From the NCBI RefSeq assembly GCF_016086655.4, contig NC_052136.2, forward strand, positions 51,948,492-52,012,491: a stretch of 64,000 nt of DNA, in the 5' to 3' direction. The notes beneath the pieces were generated by a model that did not search any database, was not told the DNA's origin, and saw only the letters and a list, made by a program, of their open reading frames with translations. Positions 49,194-61,319 of this stretch are shown one piece after another (positions within the stretch are counted from its first letter, which is position 1; each line of letters opens with the position of its first letter). The position numbers and the translations under genes were made by a program. This DNA is from Lepeophtheirus salmonis. Lineage: Eukaryota > Arthropoda > Copepoda > Siphonostomatoida > Caligidae.

Positions 49194-51124
49194 CTTGTCT
49201 ATGATCCTCTTTAAAGTGGGGGGAGAAGAAAAATATATATATCATAATAGTAAAACTAGATTGTTGATTTCATTTTATTGTAATTAATTATTTAAGCTCT
49301 TAAATATATTGTTTTTATAAATGTAATGTTCATTATCGTTAAAAGTATAAATATCTTTATTTTTATTTAAGAAAAATAAATAAATCTTTAAATAATCATC
49401 TAAAACTAGCTTCTTATTTTTTTGCAAGTAATATCTGTTCGTGATAAGGATACAAAAGAAGAACTAGGAAATTGGAAATATATAGCTTGAAGTTTATTAT
49501 TACTTTTTAAAGTGTTAAAAGTAATAATTAAACCTCACAATATTTATATTTAACAAATGGGATCTCGTGAACATACAAAAATAATTCCTCTGGAAACTCT
49601 AGTTATCACATTGTTTTTGACGTTATTAAGAGAGCGATCGCTTTTAATTCGACAATTCTAGTTATTTGACAGAAAAATGAAACTTATATTAATTTAACTA
49701 ACATTAAAAAAAGGTTTTTAATGCTAAACAGTTGATAGAATTACATATAAAATTAAATAAGGAATTCTAATAAAATATTTGAAGTTTATTAAGTCGAAAT
49801 GATAAATGAAAAAAAAAAAAAAAAAAAAAAAAAACACTCACAAAAGAAGTTTAACATTTTACTTTTGTGTGTTTTCTGCCTCATTTTAAAATATTGGATT
49901 GATTAATTATTACCAATTTAATATTTAATCAAAAAATGAATTCAAATATAAATTAACAAAAAAATATAGGTTTTATTGAACATACTTCAAATGCAATGTT
50001 AATTATTTGGATTTAGTACTATTTACACTATGCAACAGCATTTTCATTTTCATACAGAAAGCAGAAACATAAACATTTTAAATTCAAAACTATTTCGGAT
50101 GAAAATTTTCCAACAAAATATTGTATATTTTGTGTGAAATAAATTGAAAGAGATCACACTATTAATAAATTTGTTAATTAATGGATTTCCACAACCATAA
50201 ATTTTTTAAATATTTACAATTTATATGTTTACTTGTTTGTACAAGTTACAAATTGTACAAAATAAATCATTTACAATAATATTTATTATTGGCATTGTCT
50301 ATTTATTGCTATTTATAATAATATCATTATTTATTTAGAGAGGAATAATAAAATTGGCAATATCAGAATTACTTTTTTCCTCTCTTTCTGTGTATGTTCC
50401 CGATGAATTTATGGCTTAGAGGATGTCTTTCCAAAAAACCTATGAATGTATATATAGTATATACTTCTCCAATTTCGTATTCTGTTTCGTTGTTACATTA
50501 TAATATATAAAAATCAAGCGCTTTCCCCCAAACTATTCTTCTTTGCTTTACAAACCACAATATTTCATTCTGACATGTTCATTATTTATCTATGTATGGA
50601 TGTTTTTTTTTAAATTTCTTTCTATTGAATGAGATGTTCAGGACCCAAGCGAAGAAAGTGGTTTCCAACTAGACGGATAAGGAAGTTAGATAAGGCTAAG
50701 TAGCTATCACAGATTCGTTTCTGAGTGTGTGAAGTGGATAAAACTTTAAAAGGGAACCAAAATGCAATAGGTGGATCAAAAAATATTTTTTTCAATTTTA
50801 TATAATAAATTGTGTATATCTTGTCACAACCACAAACTCATGTTTTTAATAATATTTATATATATGCTAACTATTTAATTTGTATACACTAACCTCAAAC
50901 TCCCTAAAATTCTTGTCATCGTGGCTGGTTGAACATTTTGAAACACTTTTTTTCTACTATAAATAATTAAAAGTAAATTCTTACAGCTGTTATTAATAAC
51001 CATATAACTGGAAATGATATGGGGGAAAAAGTGTGACGTACTGACAAATGGAGATTTATTTATTTATATAATTTTTAACAGCTTAACCAATACTTATTTG
51101 AATTTAACTAATCGAAGTTTAACA
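49194..51124. other. AT-rich non-coding stretch
   Basis: No gene. It holds a 26-base A run at 49809-49834 and long A/T tracts. Confidence 0.5.
49809..49834. repeat. Poly(A) run of 26
   Basis: The longest homopolymer in the window. No retroposed body or target duplication was recognised beside it. Confidence 0.7.
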
Positions 51125-51215
51125 CACTGATTAAGGGAAAAAAGGAGATACATCGACAGCTGACAATATTTTCGTTTAATTTTTTTTATTAAAATGGAGT
51201 AACTCTGTGTTCATA
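51125..51215. repeat. Interspersed repeat copy 2
   Basis: Shares the GATACATC(A/G)ACAG(T/C)TGAC core and looser flanks with 8597-8690, in the same orientation. Confidence 0.4.
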
Positions 51216-52540
51216 AGTTATTTTAAAAAATGTCTAGTCCTCGGAATTTATTGTTTTAGAGGCATAAAGAGGCTTTCTGGAGAATTGATATATTAACAGG
51301 TATTCTACTGCTACTTTCAAGACTGGTACACCTATTACCACGTGACTTTGTAAAACAAATTAGATTCCAAATACTATTAAATCAAGATTAATGAAATTGT
51401 TATTTTTTAGATCAAAAAGAAAAGAAAATATAAAAAAAGGGAAAACATAGCAAATTTCCCTGCCCTGTAGATATTATATAGCATTGACAGTCAAGGTATT
51501 AATTGGTCCAAAAGTTAAATGGATCTTTAACGTGCTCAATGTTTGCCATATTTTTTCTTTCTTACCCTTCTATTACAAACTGTTTTTTATTACATATATT
51601 CTTTGCAAATTGCCCTTAGTACATGAAAAAGCCCTCTAACATTTAATACAAGTCCCCACTGTGACTAATCCCAAATTATATCACCTCATTTTCTTCGAAT
51701 GATTATAATACTATAATGTTTACTTTTACTTAATCCCTGCAATTTCATCTAAAAATTAAAATAACAATAAAAAGTATTAATGATAAGATTTACACCTTTT
51801 CTACAGTCTCAAGTAAAATGATTATACTTTATTTGTTTGTTGACATTCCAATAGAAATTCTCACAAAAATAAATTATTGTAATAATAATTGTTAGCCGTT
51901 TTGATTGTGACTTACTTCCACTCCTTGCAAAATGTTAGTGTGCATTAAAATAGATAAACAAATTGAGTGTTTTTATTTCAATTTTGATAGCACATATAAT
52001 CTTTAGGCATGTTATTGCATTAAATGTAAAAATATAAATTTATTTTTCTCTTTTTAAAAAAATGAAGAAAAAGAAAATGGGAGCCTATGAGTTAATACCT
52101 GTAAATTTTGATGCATCAATGTTTATATACACACACTTAAAAGGAATTTTTGAGATATACTCATTGCAAAAATAAATAATGAAAATGTCGAAATAACTAC
52201 AAATACCATTAATAATAAATTGGTAAATCAATGTAAGTAGATAAATATAAACAATTTTCAAAAGGCGTATAGCTATATATTTAAAAAAAAAATTATTTAC
52301 ATAACTTGATTTGTAATAATATTGTATACCTACATACAGAATAATTTTTTAAACGATTTCATAATAATTTCAAAAATAGGGTGTTCTTGTTTGTTCTAGA
52401 ATCTTCATTGACCTTCATCTCAAATAGTTTTTCATAACAACGTTTAAGGAGATCAGATTTAATGCAGAAGGTAGCCCATTGATTTTATTCTATGTATTGA
52501 ATATATCGTTGTATTCCTCGTATGTATATCTTTATATTCA
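51216..52540. other. AT-rich non-coding stretch
   Basis: Nothing recognised. Confidence 0.5.
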
Positions 52541-54480
52541 TACTTGATATTACAGTACCTCCATCCTCAGTTTGATTGTACCCGAATTCTTTTCTACCTT
52601 CAGACTCCATGATCATCTTTCCCTATTTCCTTCTACACATTCCATTTTTCTTCCCTTCTTCATTCTCATGAAAGATCTATATCTTCATAAATTCTTTCCT
52701 GTATTCTATTAAATTGTCTCCTTAACAATAATTCGTATGTAATCCGATTATTATTACTATAATTTTGCAGCATCATCTCTGTTCGACTTACAACTCCGTC
52801 CAATCCCTTTAATTTATAGAAAGACGGTTTTTTTGCTTCTTCCCTTGGCTCCTCATTCTCCTCAAACAGTATTTTCTTATTTTTCGACACTTCTGAATTT
52901 TATTTCTTCCAATCGATGGGAAAATACGATTTTACTTGATGACGGAACAAAATCTCATTTGTTGATTTTCCATTAGACATTGGATTTTTCAATTTCTTGA
53001 ATTTTATGTATGAATTCATTAAAACTACAATTCCCTCCGGGTTTCAATAGCCGATTGTTTATACACATACACAAAAAGGCTTAACATGCCAATCACTTAG
53101 TTAATAATGGCGTTACAAAATGTTACTCCCACATCTTCAATAAAATTCCCTGAAACTGAACTTGATTGGTTCTTAGTTTTATTTGAATCCAGGTTTTTAG
53201 ACAAATAATTTACATAATATCACCAAGAATAATTATCCCAAAACATTAACCCTTTTGAATTCGTCAAAATAAGGATTTCTGAGAAACTTAATCTCTATAT
53301 ACAAAAGTAATGTTTATGTCTATATTCAAACAAACCTACAAACGTGTTCTCAAATAGTATCTTTGCCATTGGGTCCCTCATCTTCGTTTCTTCCAGTAAT
53401 TAATTTCAAGTAATTCTTTTTTATTGATTTTTTACATGTTCTAATTATTTCTTCATTACCTCAATTCATTCCAGTGCATAGCTCTTTTTTTTTGTCTTTA
53501 CTATTCCTGTGAAAACTCTAAAGAACATGAGCTTGTCTCTCTTTTTGAATTATCAGCTTATTTTAATCAAATGTGGAACCATTTTTAGTACTTAAATTAT
53601 TTTATATCTTAATGAACGGATGAACTAAATCGTTCCTATCATTGGCTTGAACTACGTTGACTAAAAATTGATTTGTTAGATTTTTCATCGGCTTTCTTCT
53701 AATATATCTATCTTCAGATCAACAAATCTTTCAGCAAGCTCTAAAAATATGTTTATTCTTAATATTAATATGTTGATATTTTCATTTTAAATCTAATTAG
53801 TCTAGCGTGGTATAGCTTATCTATGGTGTACTTTTTTGGAATAGGAACAAGAAGTTTATGATCCATAATCATACTAAATGATTGGTAAACCATTTAGATA
53901 TATTTATCGCTACTTTATACTACATTCAAACGTTATAATTCAGTCATGGAATATTTTGTTTCATCACTTGATAAAAACTAAGACCCACATTGTATTGATT
54001 TCTATTCTTCTTTGTGCTTCATACATAACATATTTATCTGTCTATTTTTTTAATGCAAGTGATGGTTCAGGTGATCAGGTGTCGTTTTCCCTGGTATGAT
54101 TGATTTTATTCAACATCTTCTGAATAAATAATAATTTAAAAACAATTAACTTAACTTCATTTTGATAGTTCCTTCCCATCATCATTATAAGTTCATAGAT
54201 TTATGTGAATTTTTACTTCTCGTACACTTACTAATGGTCTTCCTTCTGTCATCTTCTCATCATCTTAACTTCTCTTATGATAAATAAAGTTTATGAACAT
54301 TTTTACCCATGAACAGGCGGTTTTCATCACTGTTCCCTTTCACTTATTCATTGCTTACCAAATTTTGAATCCTGTCCATAAGTGATTGTCTTTCCATTTC
54401 TAACTCCCCTTTCATTGACATTTCATGAATATTTAATTTTATCGAGCAGGTTTTCTTAAAGTTCTAATGAATATTTAATT
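52541..54480 (-). other. Possible decayed retroelement, minus strand, unassigned
   Basis: Composition shifts to pyrimidine-rich on the plus strand, and minus-strand frames look coding-like in places. One is an acidic/basic 74-residue open stretch at 52666-52890 (KKILFEENEEPREEAKKPSF). Others are a frame near 53580-53720 (RRKPMKNLTNQFLVNVVQAN) and a charged Met/Glu-rich stretch at 54330-54420 (MSMKGELEMERQSLMDRIQN) reminiscent of the gag start at 19200. No RT, RNase H or integrase block could be identified, so this is only a suggestion of an old retroelement. Confidence 0.25.
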
Positions 54481-54584
54481 GTGGTGCTACAACAACATTT
54501 TATATTTGATTATAAGCAATAAATATACTTCAAGAATTTAGAGCAGACTAATCTGTTTAATTAATGTATTAACATTTAGCAGCC

Positions 54585-55449
54585 CAACTTTTATTATTTA
54601 CTCATCTTCAACATGCAAACTTTGAGAGTTTAAAAATATTTTTACAAATATGCCATTTAAAATGTTGTAGAATATATAACTACCTGTCGATTGCTACGAA
54701 AAACAATGTTCTAGTCGCCACAATAAACAAATAGTACGAGTAGTCGAGTGAGATTGAAGTGTTCTTCTTTGCATGATTGTCCCAGAAGGGCATTTTGGAG
54801 TAGACTGGGGCATTGAGATAGACGATTTACAATGTATATATACAGTTGAATGTCGGAAAGAACCTCTTACCCTCTCCAGAAGCCGGCAGGAAAATTGCTG
54901 TGTCTATCAACCAAATAAAGTAAACCTTTTAAAAAAGATGAATTCCCCAATTACTGACATGGACAAGAAGATGTCTCCAGCAGCGTTATCTAGTCCTCTA
55001 GAAAAGGCTTGAGTAGACAGGTAAGATATGGACTCATTTTGATCATCTTTGATGAGAAAACTGTTAATATTGACCATTTCTTCAACAGGCAGAATGATCG
55101 AGTAATGCCATTTAGGTATGTAGGAGAGGAGTACCGATGTTTCCACCACTAAACACCTTGCTTCAGTGATGAAATTAGTCATGGTTACATCTACCGGGAA
55201 GGCCATAAATCCCGTGTGGTTTTCTTTAGGATACAGGATGGAGGCTAATGAGTACGTCAAAATTCGGGACACCAAAGACCTTCCATGGATCATATGCATC
55301 GTTGGGAATTCTCCCTAGATGTTCCAACAAGATGAAACACCTGCCTAGTGCCCAAACCGCCAAAAAAAATAAGAGTGGCTCCAGACCAATATGCAATTCT
55401 GGCCAAAGTACTTTTGAACACCACAGAGCCAAAACCTCAGCCCCTAGAC
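54585..55449 (+). pseudogene. Tc1-like transposase relic, copy A
   Basis: The 5' flank (54585-54770) is homologous to that of the copy at 57296 (TTATTATTTACTCATC, then AACTTTGAGAG or AATTTTGAGAG and an ACAA-rich part). The transposase relic has a second helix-turn-helix in damaged form (NKVNLLKKMNSPITDMDKKM, about 54915-54980). It then has the first catalytic block ILIIFDEKTVNIDHFFNRQN (about 55052-55110), a KAINPVWFSLGYRMEANEYV block (about 55205-55260) and AKVLLNTTE (about 55405-55430). It stops where the hAT-like end begins at 55450, and the third catalytic block is missing. Confidence 0.7.
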
Positions 55450-56711
55450 CAGTGGTTCTCCAATGGGGGTACACGTACCTTTAGGGGTACTTAAAATTTT
55501 ATAAGAATATTTTACAAGCTCTAAATAATTCAGGGACACCCCAAGGGGAGGGCTTGAGAGGCTGTAGACCCTCAAGCCCCAAATCAAAGATTTATTTTTT
55601 CCCATAGAAAATTGAATATTAGAAATTTTAATATTCTGTTAAAAGCTTTGGAATTTTAAACTTTTTTCTTCAAAAATTTAATATTTAATTTTTTTTTAAA
55701 AAAGCACTGAATTTCCTATAAAATAAATATGAATTTTTGAAAAAAAATTAATTTTTTGAGAACAGTGAAATATTTTTGAAAGTTTTCTATTTTCATCAAA
55801 AAATACAAATTCCTATTTGATAGAAATTTTTAGGTATATCATTTACTTATGTCAGCTTATAGTATTATTAGAATGTTTCACTTTATGATGGAATGCTAAT
55901 ATATAAAACAAAAAGTCGAACTCTTTGTAAGAATATAACGATATAAATTTTGGTTATATAATGACATTATCTGTTAATTTATTAATATTACATTTAATTA
56001 ATCGTGTTTACTTATGTGTACTTAATCCAATTATATCAATATTACATAAATAAAATTATAGATAAATTATACTTATTACAGAATTATCCTTAATAATTCA
56101 AAATTTATTATATAAAAAATACTTTCAACCACCAAATGAAATATTTTACACTTTTTGGATTTATTCATCAATAAGATGAACAGCTATTCTGAGTGCAAAA
56201 TTGACCTAAAGATATGTTGTAACAAGACAATAGTTCACACTACCATCTGTAATTTTGTAAAATTTTGGAATTATACTGATAAAAAGGGAACAGGGTGCTT
56301 AAGGTTAACATCCACGAGAGATGATAAAATGATAAAGTTGACGATTTCAAGATATCACACAAGTTTTTCTAAAAAGAAATCAGTCTAATTTGATTTGAAA
56401 AGAGTGCAATGTAAGTGTCAAAACTATTTCACGTCATTTGATTAAGCCGGTCATATTTGTTTTATTTCTAAATTACATTACTTTTCAGCAAAAAGTAAGA
56501 AAATATCACAGGTTTGCAAATGACTGTACATAGTGATTTTTCTTTTAGATGAGTAAGATTTATACTTATTTCAAAACGAATTAATCTCTGTTGGCATAAA
56601 TGTCTGAAATTTACTATGGTATCAGTGATGAAAATCCAGTGTAGAATGGGCATGTTAAAAAAAACAAAAACGAAAATGAAAAGGGGTACCTAGACAATTT
56701 GAGAAACTTTG
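55450..56711. mobile_element. hAT-type non-autonomous element
   Basis: The left end CAGTGGTTCTCCAATGGGGG is the typical CAGTG-type end of hAT elements and is followed by GTACACGTACC and AGGGGTAC. The reverse-complemented right end, CAAAGTTTCTCAAATTG then GGTACCCC, finishes at 56711, so both ends pair with several changes. A 9-bp perfect stem (GGGCTTGAG / CTCAAGCCC, 55550-55579) lies in the subterminal part. There is no hAT transposase inside. Instead a Tc1 fragment is present (56155-56460). The 8-bp flanks (CCCTAGAC / TAGGAGAG) do not match, so the insertion boundary may have been altered since. Confidence 0.7.
56155..56460 (+). pseudogene. Tc1/Tc3-like N-terminal fragment
   Basis: A 77-codon open stretch reads TTICNFVKFWNYTDKKGTGC, then LRLTSTRDDKMIKLTISRYH. 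This matches the usual N-terminal layout of Tc1 transposases: first helix-turn-helix, a basic GTGRPR-type hinge (here GTGCLR), then 'TPREDRxIxRL'. After a frameshift, SVKTISRHLI (about 56417-56450) fits the second helix-turn-helix. The catalytic half is absent. It is a subfamily different from the neighbouring copies. Confidence 0.6.
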
Positions 56712-57295
56712 TAGGAGAGTTAAGCTACAATCAGCTATGACAATGGCGGGAGGGGAGAAAGAGATTAAAAATAACATTGTGAAGAATTACTCCAATATCA
56801 ATCCCCAATTCTACTCTGATTCCATCATGGACTTACAATTATATCTTGTGTAAATGTATAGCTTGTGTAAGTAAAAAAAAGATATACTTAGATTTATCCA
56901 CGTACCTACATATATATACTAACCCAAATTGAAAATATATAAAAAGCTATTTTTATGAATCAATTTCGTGAGAGAGGAAAAAAAAAAAGAATTGATCTGT
57001 CAAATTACATTTGATTACTACTGTTATTGATTATTGGTAGCGCACTGCTTCAATCTACATTATTACCCACCTACATAAACACATATATATATCCAATATG
57101 ATTTATTATATTCTACTTTTCCATCTAGTGTATAAAATAATTCCTTCTTTTTCCTACTGTTGTTCGTATCATACATATAGCATTAAAATAACTTCCAGAG
57201 TTTTTAAAGGGAAATATAGATATTCAACACTTGAAAAATATCTACATAATAGCAAAGAAATCTTATTTAAGTAGTTTCGATTATAAACAACAAGA
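56712..57295. other. AT-rich non-coding stretch
   Basis: Nothing recognised. Confidence 0.5.
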
Positions 57296-58849
57296 CATCT
57301 GTTATTATTTACTCATCTCTATTATACAAATTTTGAGAGATTAAGAGTCTTTTTTTACAATGTTATAAAGAGCAATGTTGTGGAACACATAATTAACAGT
57401 CGACTTCTATTAAAACCATTCTTCCTCTCTCCAGTATGAGAAAACCGTACGAGAAAAAAATTGAGATAAAAACACTATTACACAAGGGAGTGCCTCAGAA
57501 GGTCATAAGGGAACAGACTGGGGCTTCGAAGAAGACGGTTTACAAAGTATCCATGTATGGACAATTTTTACTTTGCAGTAAATTTACCATCGATGCCAAA
57601 TGGACCAGATTGATTTTCAAAACTTATGGACACCAATGTTTGTGTAGTATTTAATCTTCATTTCTTACTCTTTAGCCTTACATTTCCCATCTTTGATCCG
57701 TTTGAGCGTACAAACGAAAAAAAAATATTTTTTGCAGATCTAATCTATAATTAGTTTGTCCCAAAAAATGAGTAAAAAATAAAACTGTCAAAATATACTT
57801 GAAGATGAATAAGTCTGTGATCTGGAGTAGGTATCAGAGAAAGAAGATTTTGAGAAATACAATCTTTTACTTGAATGTGACACTTTTTTGTCAAAAAAAT
57901 TGTATGATTGAAAAGTCATCTTTGGTAAATTATAGAAACAAGGGTAGAATTACTACTCATAGCATCATAATATGACTCCCCTGGCCTCAGTGTGAGTTTG
58001 AGTTCACCCTGCAGTATTTTTCTGACAAATCGCTGTATTAATCTTTTTCACTTGGGTGACACACATTTTTAACAAAATATTTATAATTTAATGGCGTTAA
58101 AGTTAATTGGAATCTTATTCTGCACCACCTAATACAATACCACTTCAATCCGAAATGACACTGGTGTAAAATAACAAAGGAGGACAACAAGACATCTTAT
58201 CTCTGAACAAAAAAAGCTGAGACAGTTGGAAAGAGTAAAGAAGATTCAAAATATTATCTAGGCTAACAAAAAGGCAAAGCTTTTCTTTTTTATTTTGAAA
58301 ATATTTTAACAGTTGATGTTACTGTGAAAAAGCAGATCAGCCCCTATATCACAACCAAGCATCCAGATGTCTTCGAAACAAAACAAAAATATAGATCTAT
58401 CAGGGTAAGGGGCTTAGTGGCCACCACAGGCGAAGTTTGCCCCCTATTTTTGAGTAAAGGATAGAGTGGCTCAATGCAAATGCTTACATTGAGCTTTTGG
58501 ATAAGAAATTATTACTTTTGGACAGAGAAAAATTCGAGAACAACTTTCTTTTCACTCAAGATGGAGCTCCGAATCATCGTGCCCCCATAGACCTGGGCTT
58601 TCCTGAGATACAACTTTCCAGTCTTTTGGAACTCTCTCCTCTCCATACTCGAATACCTTGGACTACTCTATCTAGATACGTCTGGAGGAGAGGGGGCATG
58701 CTATTTATCACAGTTGGGTCTAGTCTCTAGAGCCTTCCATCAAGAAGGAGTGAACCAAACTAGAGTCTGACTACATAGTCAAGGTGTGCAAAAGATTTAG
58801 GCCTCGTATTAATACAATAATTAGAGCTGAGGGCTCACACATAGAATAA
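57296..58849 (+). pseudogene. Tc1-like transposase relic, copy B, with probable insertion
   Basis: After a 5' flank shared with copy A, the frame starts at the ATG at 57436: KKIEIKTLLHKGVPQKVIRE, then QTGASKKTVYKVSM (first helix-turn-helix). This is like the inner Tc1 at 10425-11566 (RIEIAALLRAGVPYNNIKEQ). It breaks near 57555. Family sequence resumes at about 58150 with RQLERVKKIQNI-type codons, ANAYIELLDKKLLLLDREKF (58473-58530), FLFTQDGAPNHRA (second catalytic block, about 58538-58575), damaged remains of the third block, and a C-terminus ending SHIE at a stop at 58849. The intervening roughly 590 bases look foreign. Confidence 0.75.
57555..58150. other. Probable insertion inside the Tc1 copy B
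   Basis: This replaces what should be the second helix-turn-helix and linker. It contains TTAGTTTGTCCCAAAAAAT at 57746-57765, whose reverse complement occurs near the window's end (about 63937-63955), hinting at a dispersed repeat. No clear inverted-repeat pair was found around it. Confidence 0.35.
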
Positions 58850-60067
58850 ATATTGACCGAATCACTTTTTTCATATGATTTGGTTGAATAAAAGTTCCCA
58901 CACAACTTTCGTTTAAATTTTACGCTGTATTAATTTAAAACTATACCTCCAATATACTGTCCCTCCCAGTTTATTTGGCAATTTCTCACGTTAGTAAAAA
59001 TCCTTTATACACCACAGAGAGTTATATAAAAATATAAACTATTAAAAAATATATTTTAAACCTCCGTTAGTTAAAATCATTTTCTAACACGTTTAAAGAA
59101 ACTGGGTAATTTCCAAACCCCAAAATTAAAACATACTTAATTACATGATAATCAGTTGACTGATAAAAGTAATTGTATAATTATATTTTTTTCATCATTG
59201 CTTTAACTATTCCAACCATTTTGCTATCGTAAATATTAATAAAAATGCTGAAAATGATTAATTCAATGCAATTCAAAGAGAAAAAATAAACCCATATATA
59301 TTTAAATACATACTTAGCAACATGGCTCTACTGATAAAATAGGGTATGATATGTTATTCCTATAATGAAAATATGAAACTGTTATTTTTGATGAAAATTT
59401 CTTAAAATATTAATGGTTTTATTTCAATTTTGGTGATCAGATGAGTAATTATCAATTTTGAAAAGGTTCCTTGTCTTAAATAAAATAATACCAACAAAAT
59501 TATATTTTTGTAGGATCGGTTGCACGCCACAGTCCTTTAAAAAAATTGGTAAATCTTTGTCTTGTTTATGGATTGGAGTAACTGGAATGACAAATAGTGA
59601 GATTGTGCTTTTAACCTCTGTGTGAAAATTGTATAACACTTTTTTATATTATTCCATAAGATTATAGACGCTCAAAGCGAGAACCTGGTGAACACTATCC
59701 AGTATGTCAGCGATGAAGACATGGGGCATTCCCAGAGAAAGTCACTCTTTTGGACTAAATAGTGAAAGATGACATTTGCTGCAAGAGTTAGTCTCATGTA
59801 GTCTAGTCCTGTTATTTGTTTATTAATATTTAGTAAGGATAGTTAAATATTTATCAGAATGTAACCGTAATGTTAAGAAATCATCTGAATTTATTTTCGT
59901 CCTGTGATGAAATCATAATAATTTATACGTAGATTTGCCGTATGTTTGAATTGATTTAATCATTCGTAATAACTGTGCTAAGTACTAATTGCTCTCAATT
60001 TTAAAAATAAGGGAACTTTAAAAAAATTATATTGTAGTTGTTATATGAATAAATAAATATATACTTA
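58850..60067. other. AT-rich non-coding stretch
   Basis: No gene recognised. The last two bases are the TA flank of the next element. Confidence 0.5.
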
Positions 60068-61317
60068 CAGGTGTGACCATAAGATTTAATCCTTTTTAAA
60101 TTTTATATATATTGTGATAAATTGATCGTAGAGAAAAACACTATTTTAAGTACTTTAGAAAATGTATTAAATTTTATTCCATATTTTATAAATTATTCAA
60201 AATAACCACTTCCTTTATCGACTACCTCCCTTAGACGTAATTGAAATGCTTTATATGCTGCAGGCAGAATAGATTCAAGATGTTTCGCCCATTCCATCTG
60301 AATTGAGGGACATAGATCATCCAAATTGAAATAAGGACGAGTGTTTACCTTCAAATCGAGATAACCCTACACAAAGTAGTTGAGGGAGTTAAGATCAGGT
60401 CTGGAAGGAGGCCAAATAGATTTGTCCCAAAAAGGAATACTCGCTTTAAGCCGCTTATGGGATTGAACGCTGGTATATATTGGACCCAATATTGCTGAAA
60501 GGTCACCTTAATTCTTTTAGATGAATTAATTTTGAACCACGGAAGGACCACATGTTCCAAAATATATGAAATGTAGTTACACGTCATCATACAGAGGCCC
60601 TCCGGAACAAAACCAAAGGAAACTTATATCCTTTACTTGAAATCCATACCGAAACTAAACACCCGTTTCAGAATTTTTCTTTGGTCTAAGGGTATATCTT
60701 TTGATGATGAGGGCAAGATTTGGTCGTTTTCACGGTTGAATTATTGATCTGGGTCTATTTCTTCCCATCCCGAAAGACAATATTTCCTCACCGGGAATAA
60801 CATTTTACTTCTTTGAATTCTTTTCATCTGTGCATCTTTTGTGAGATTCTGACATTAACGAATCTTCAGAGAAACCATCCCTGAGTTCTTATGGATGATT
60901 TGACTCATCAAAGTCTTTGACACGTTGGTCTCCTTTGCAATTTTTGCAATTGATCTGTTGGCGTTTTTGTATATTTTTAAATTAACTTTCCGGATGTTAT
61001 TCGGGTTCTGTGCCGTCCTTGGGAGTCCAATTCTTGGTTTCCAGTCTTTCGAATCTTTTTAACATTATATTTAACAGAACTGAGACTGATTGAAGTCCCA
61101 AAAATGTAATAAATTTAAAAGGATGATATGTCAGCACGATGAACACTGTTTTTCTTAGATGAACAAACAAAATATCCATAATAATCCTTTTTTTATTTCA
61201 GAAGAGAGAAATTGAACTCAGATTGCATTACAGCCAATCGGATTGCAGGTAGTATACTTTAACGGCCTAAATTTTGCTCACCAAATATAATAGGCTTAAG
61301 CTTTTTGGACATTCCTG
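60068..61317 (-). mobile_element. Mariner element, 1250 bp, both ends and TA flanks present
   Basis: The left end CAGGTGTGACCATAAG (60068) and the reverse-complemented right end CAGGAATGTCCAAAAAG (61317) agree at about 17 of 25 positions. TA lies directly outside each (60066-60067 and 61318-61319). The length is that of a full mariner. The transposase pseudogene on the minus strand fills the element. Unlike most neighbours it is neither truncated nor nested. Confidence 0.85.
60193..61179 (-). pseudogene. Mariner transposase, full length but frameshifted
   Basis: From an ATG at 61179 to a stop at 60193 (about 329 codons, near the usual 340). Visible parts are LKRFERLETKNWTPKDGTEP (end of the first helix-turn-helix and hinge, about 61005-61065), a second DNA-binding part in another frame, a first catalytic region around 60740-60790 with NDQ-type remnants, and YILEHVVLPWFKINSSKRIK (about 60515-60575). 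The third catalytic block reads SIWPPSRPDLNSLNYFVWGY-like (about 60370-60420), where the usual second Asp/Pro pair is changed. The C-terminus ends VVDKGSGYFE. The second catalytic block (QQDG) is reduced to FQQ. Several frameshifts make it inactive. Confidence 0.8.
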
Positions 61318-61319
61318 TA

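Noticed and set aside
54907..55299. 130-codon minus-strand open frame
   Set aside because: It is the antisense shadow of the plus-strand Tc1 transposase relic, whose FDEKT and NRQND motifs are recognisable on the other strand.
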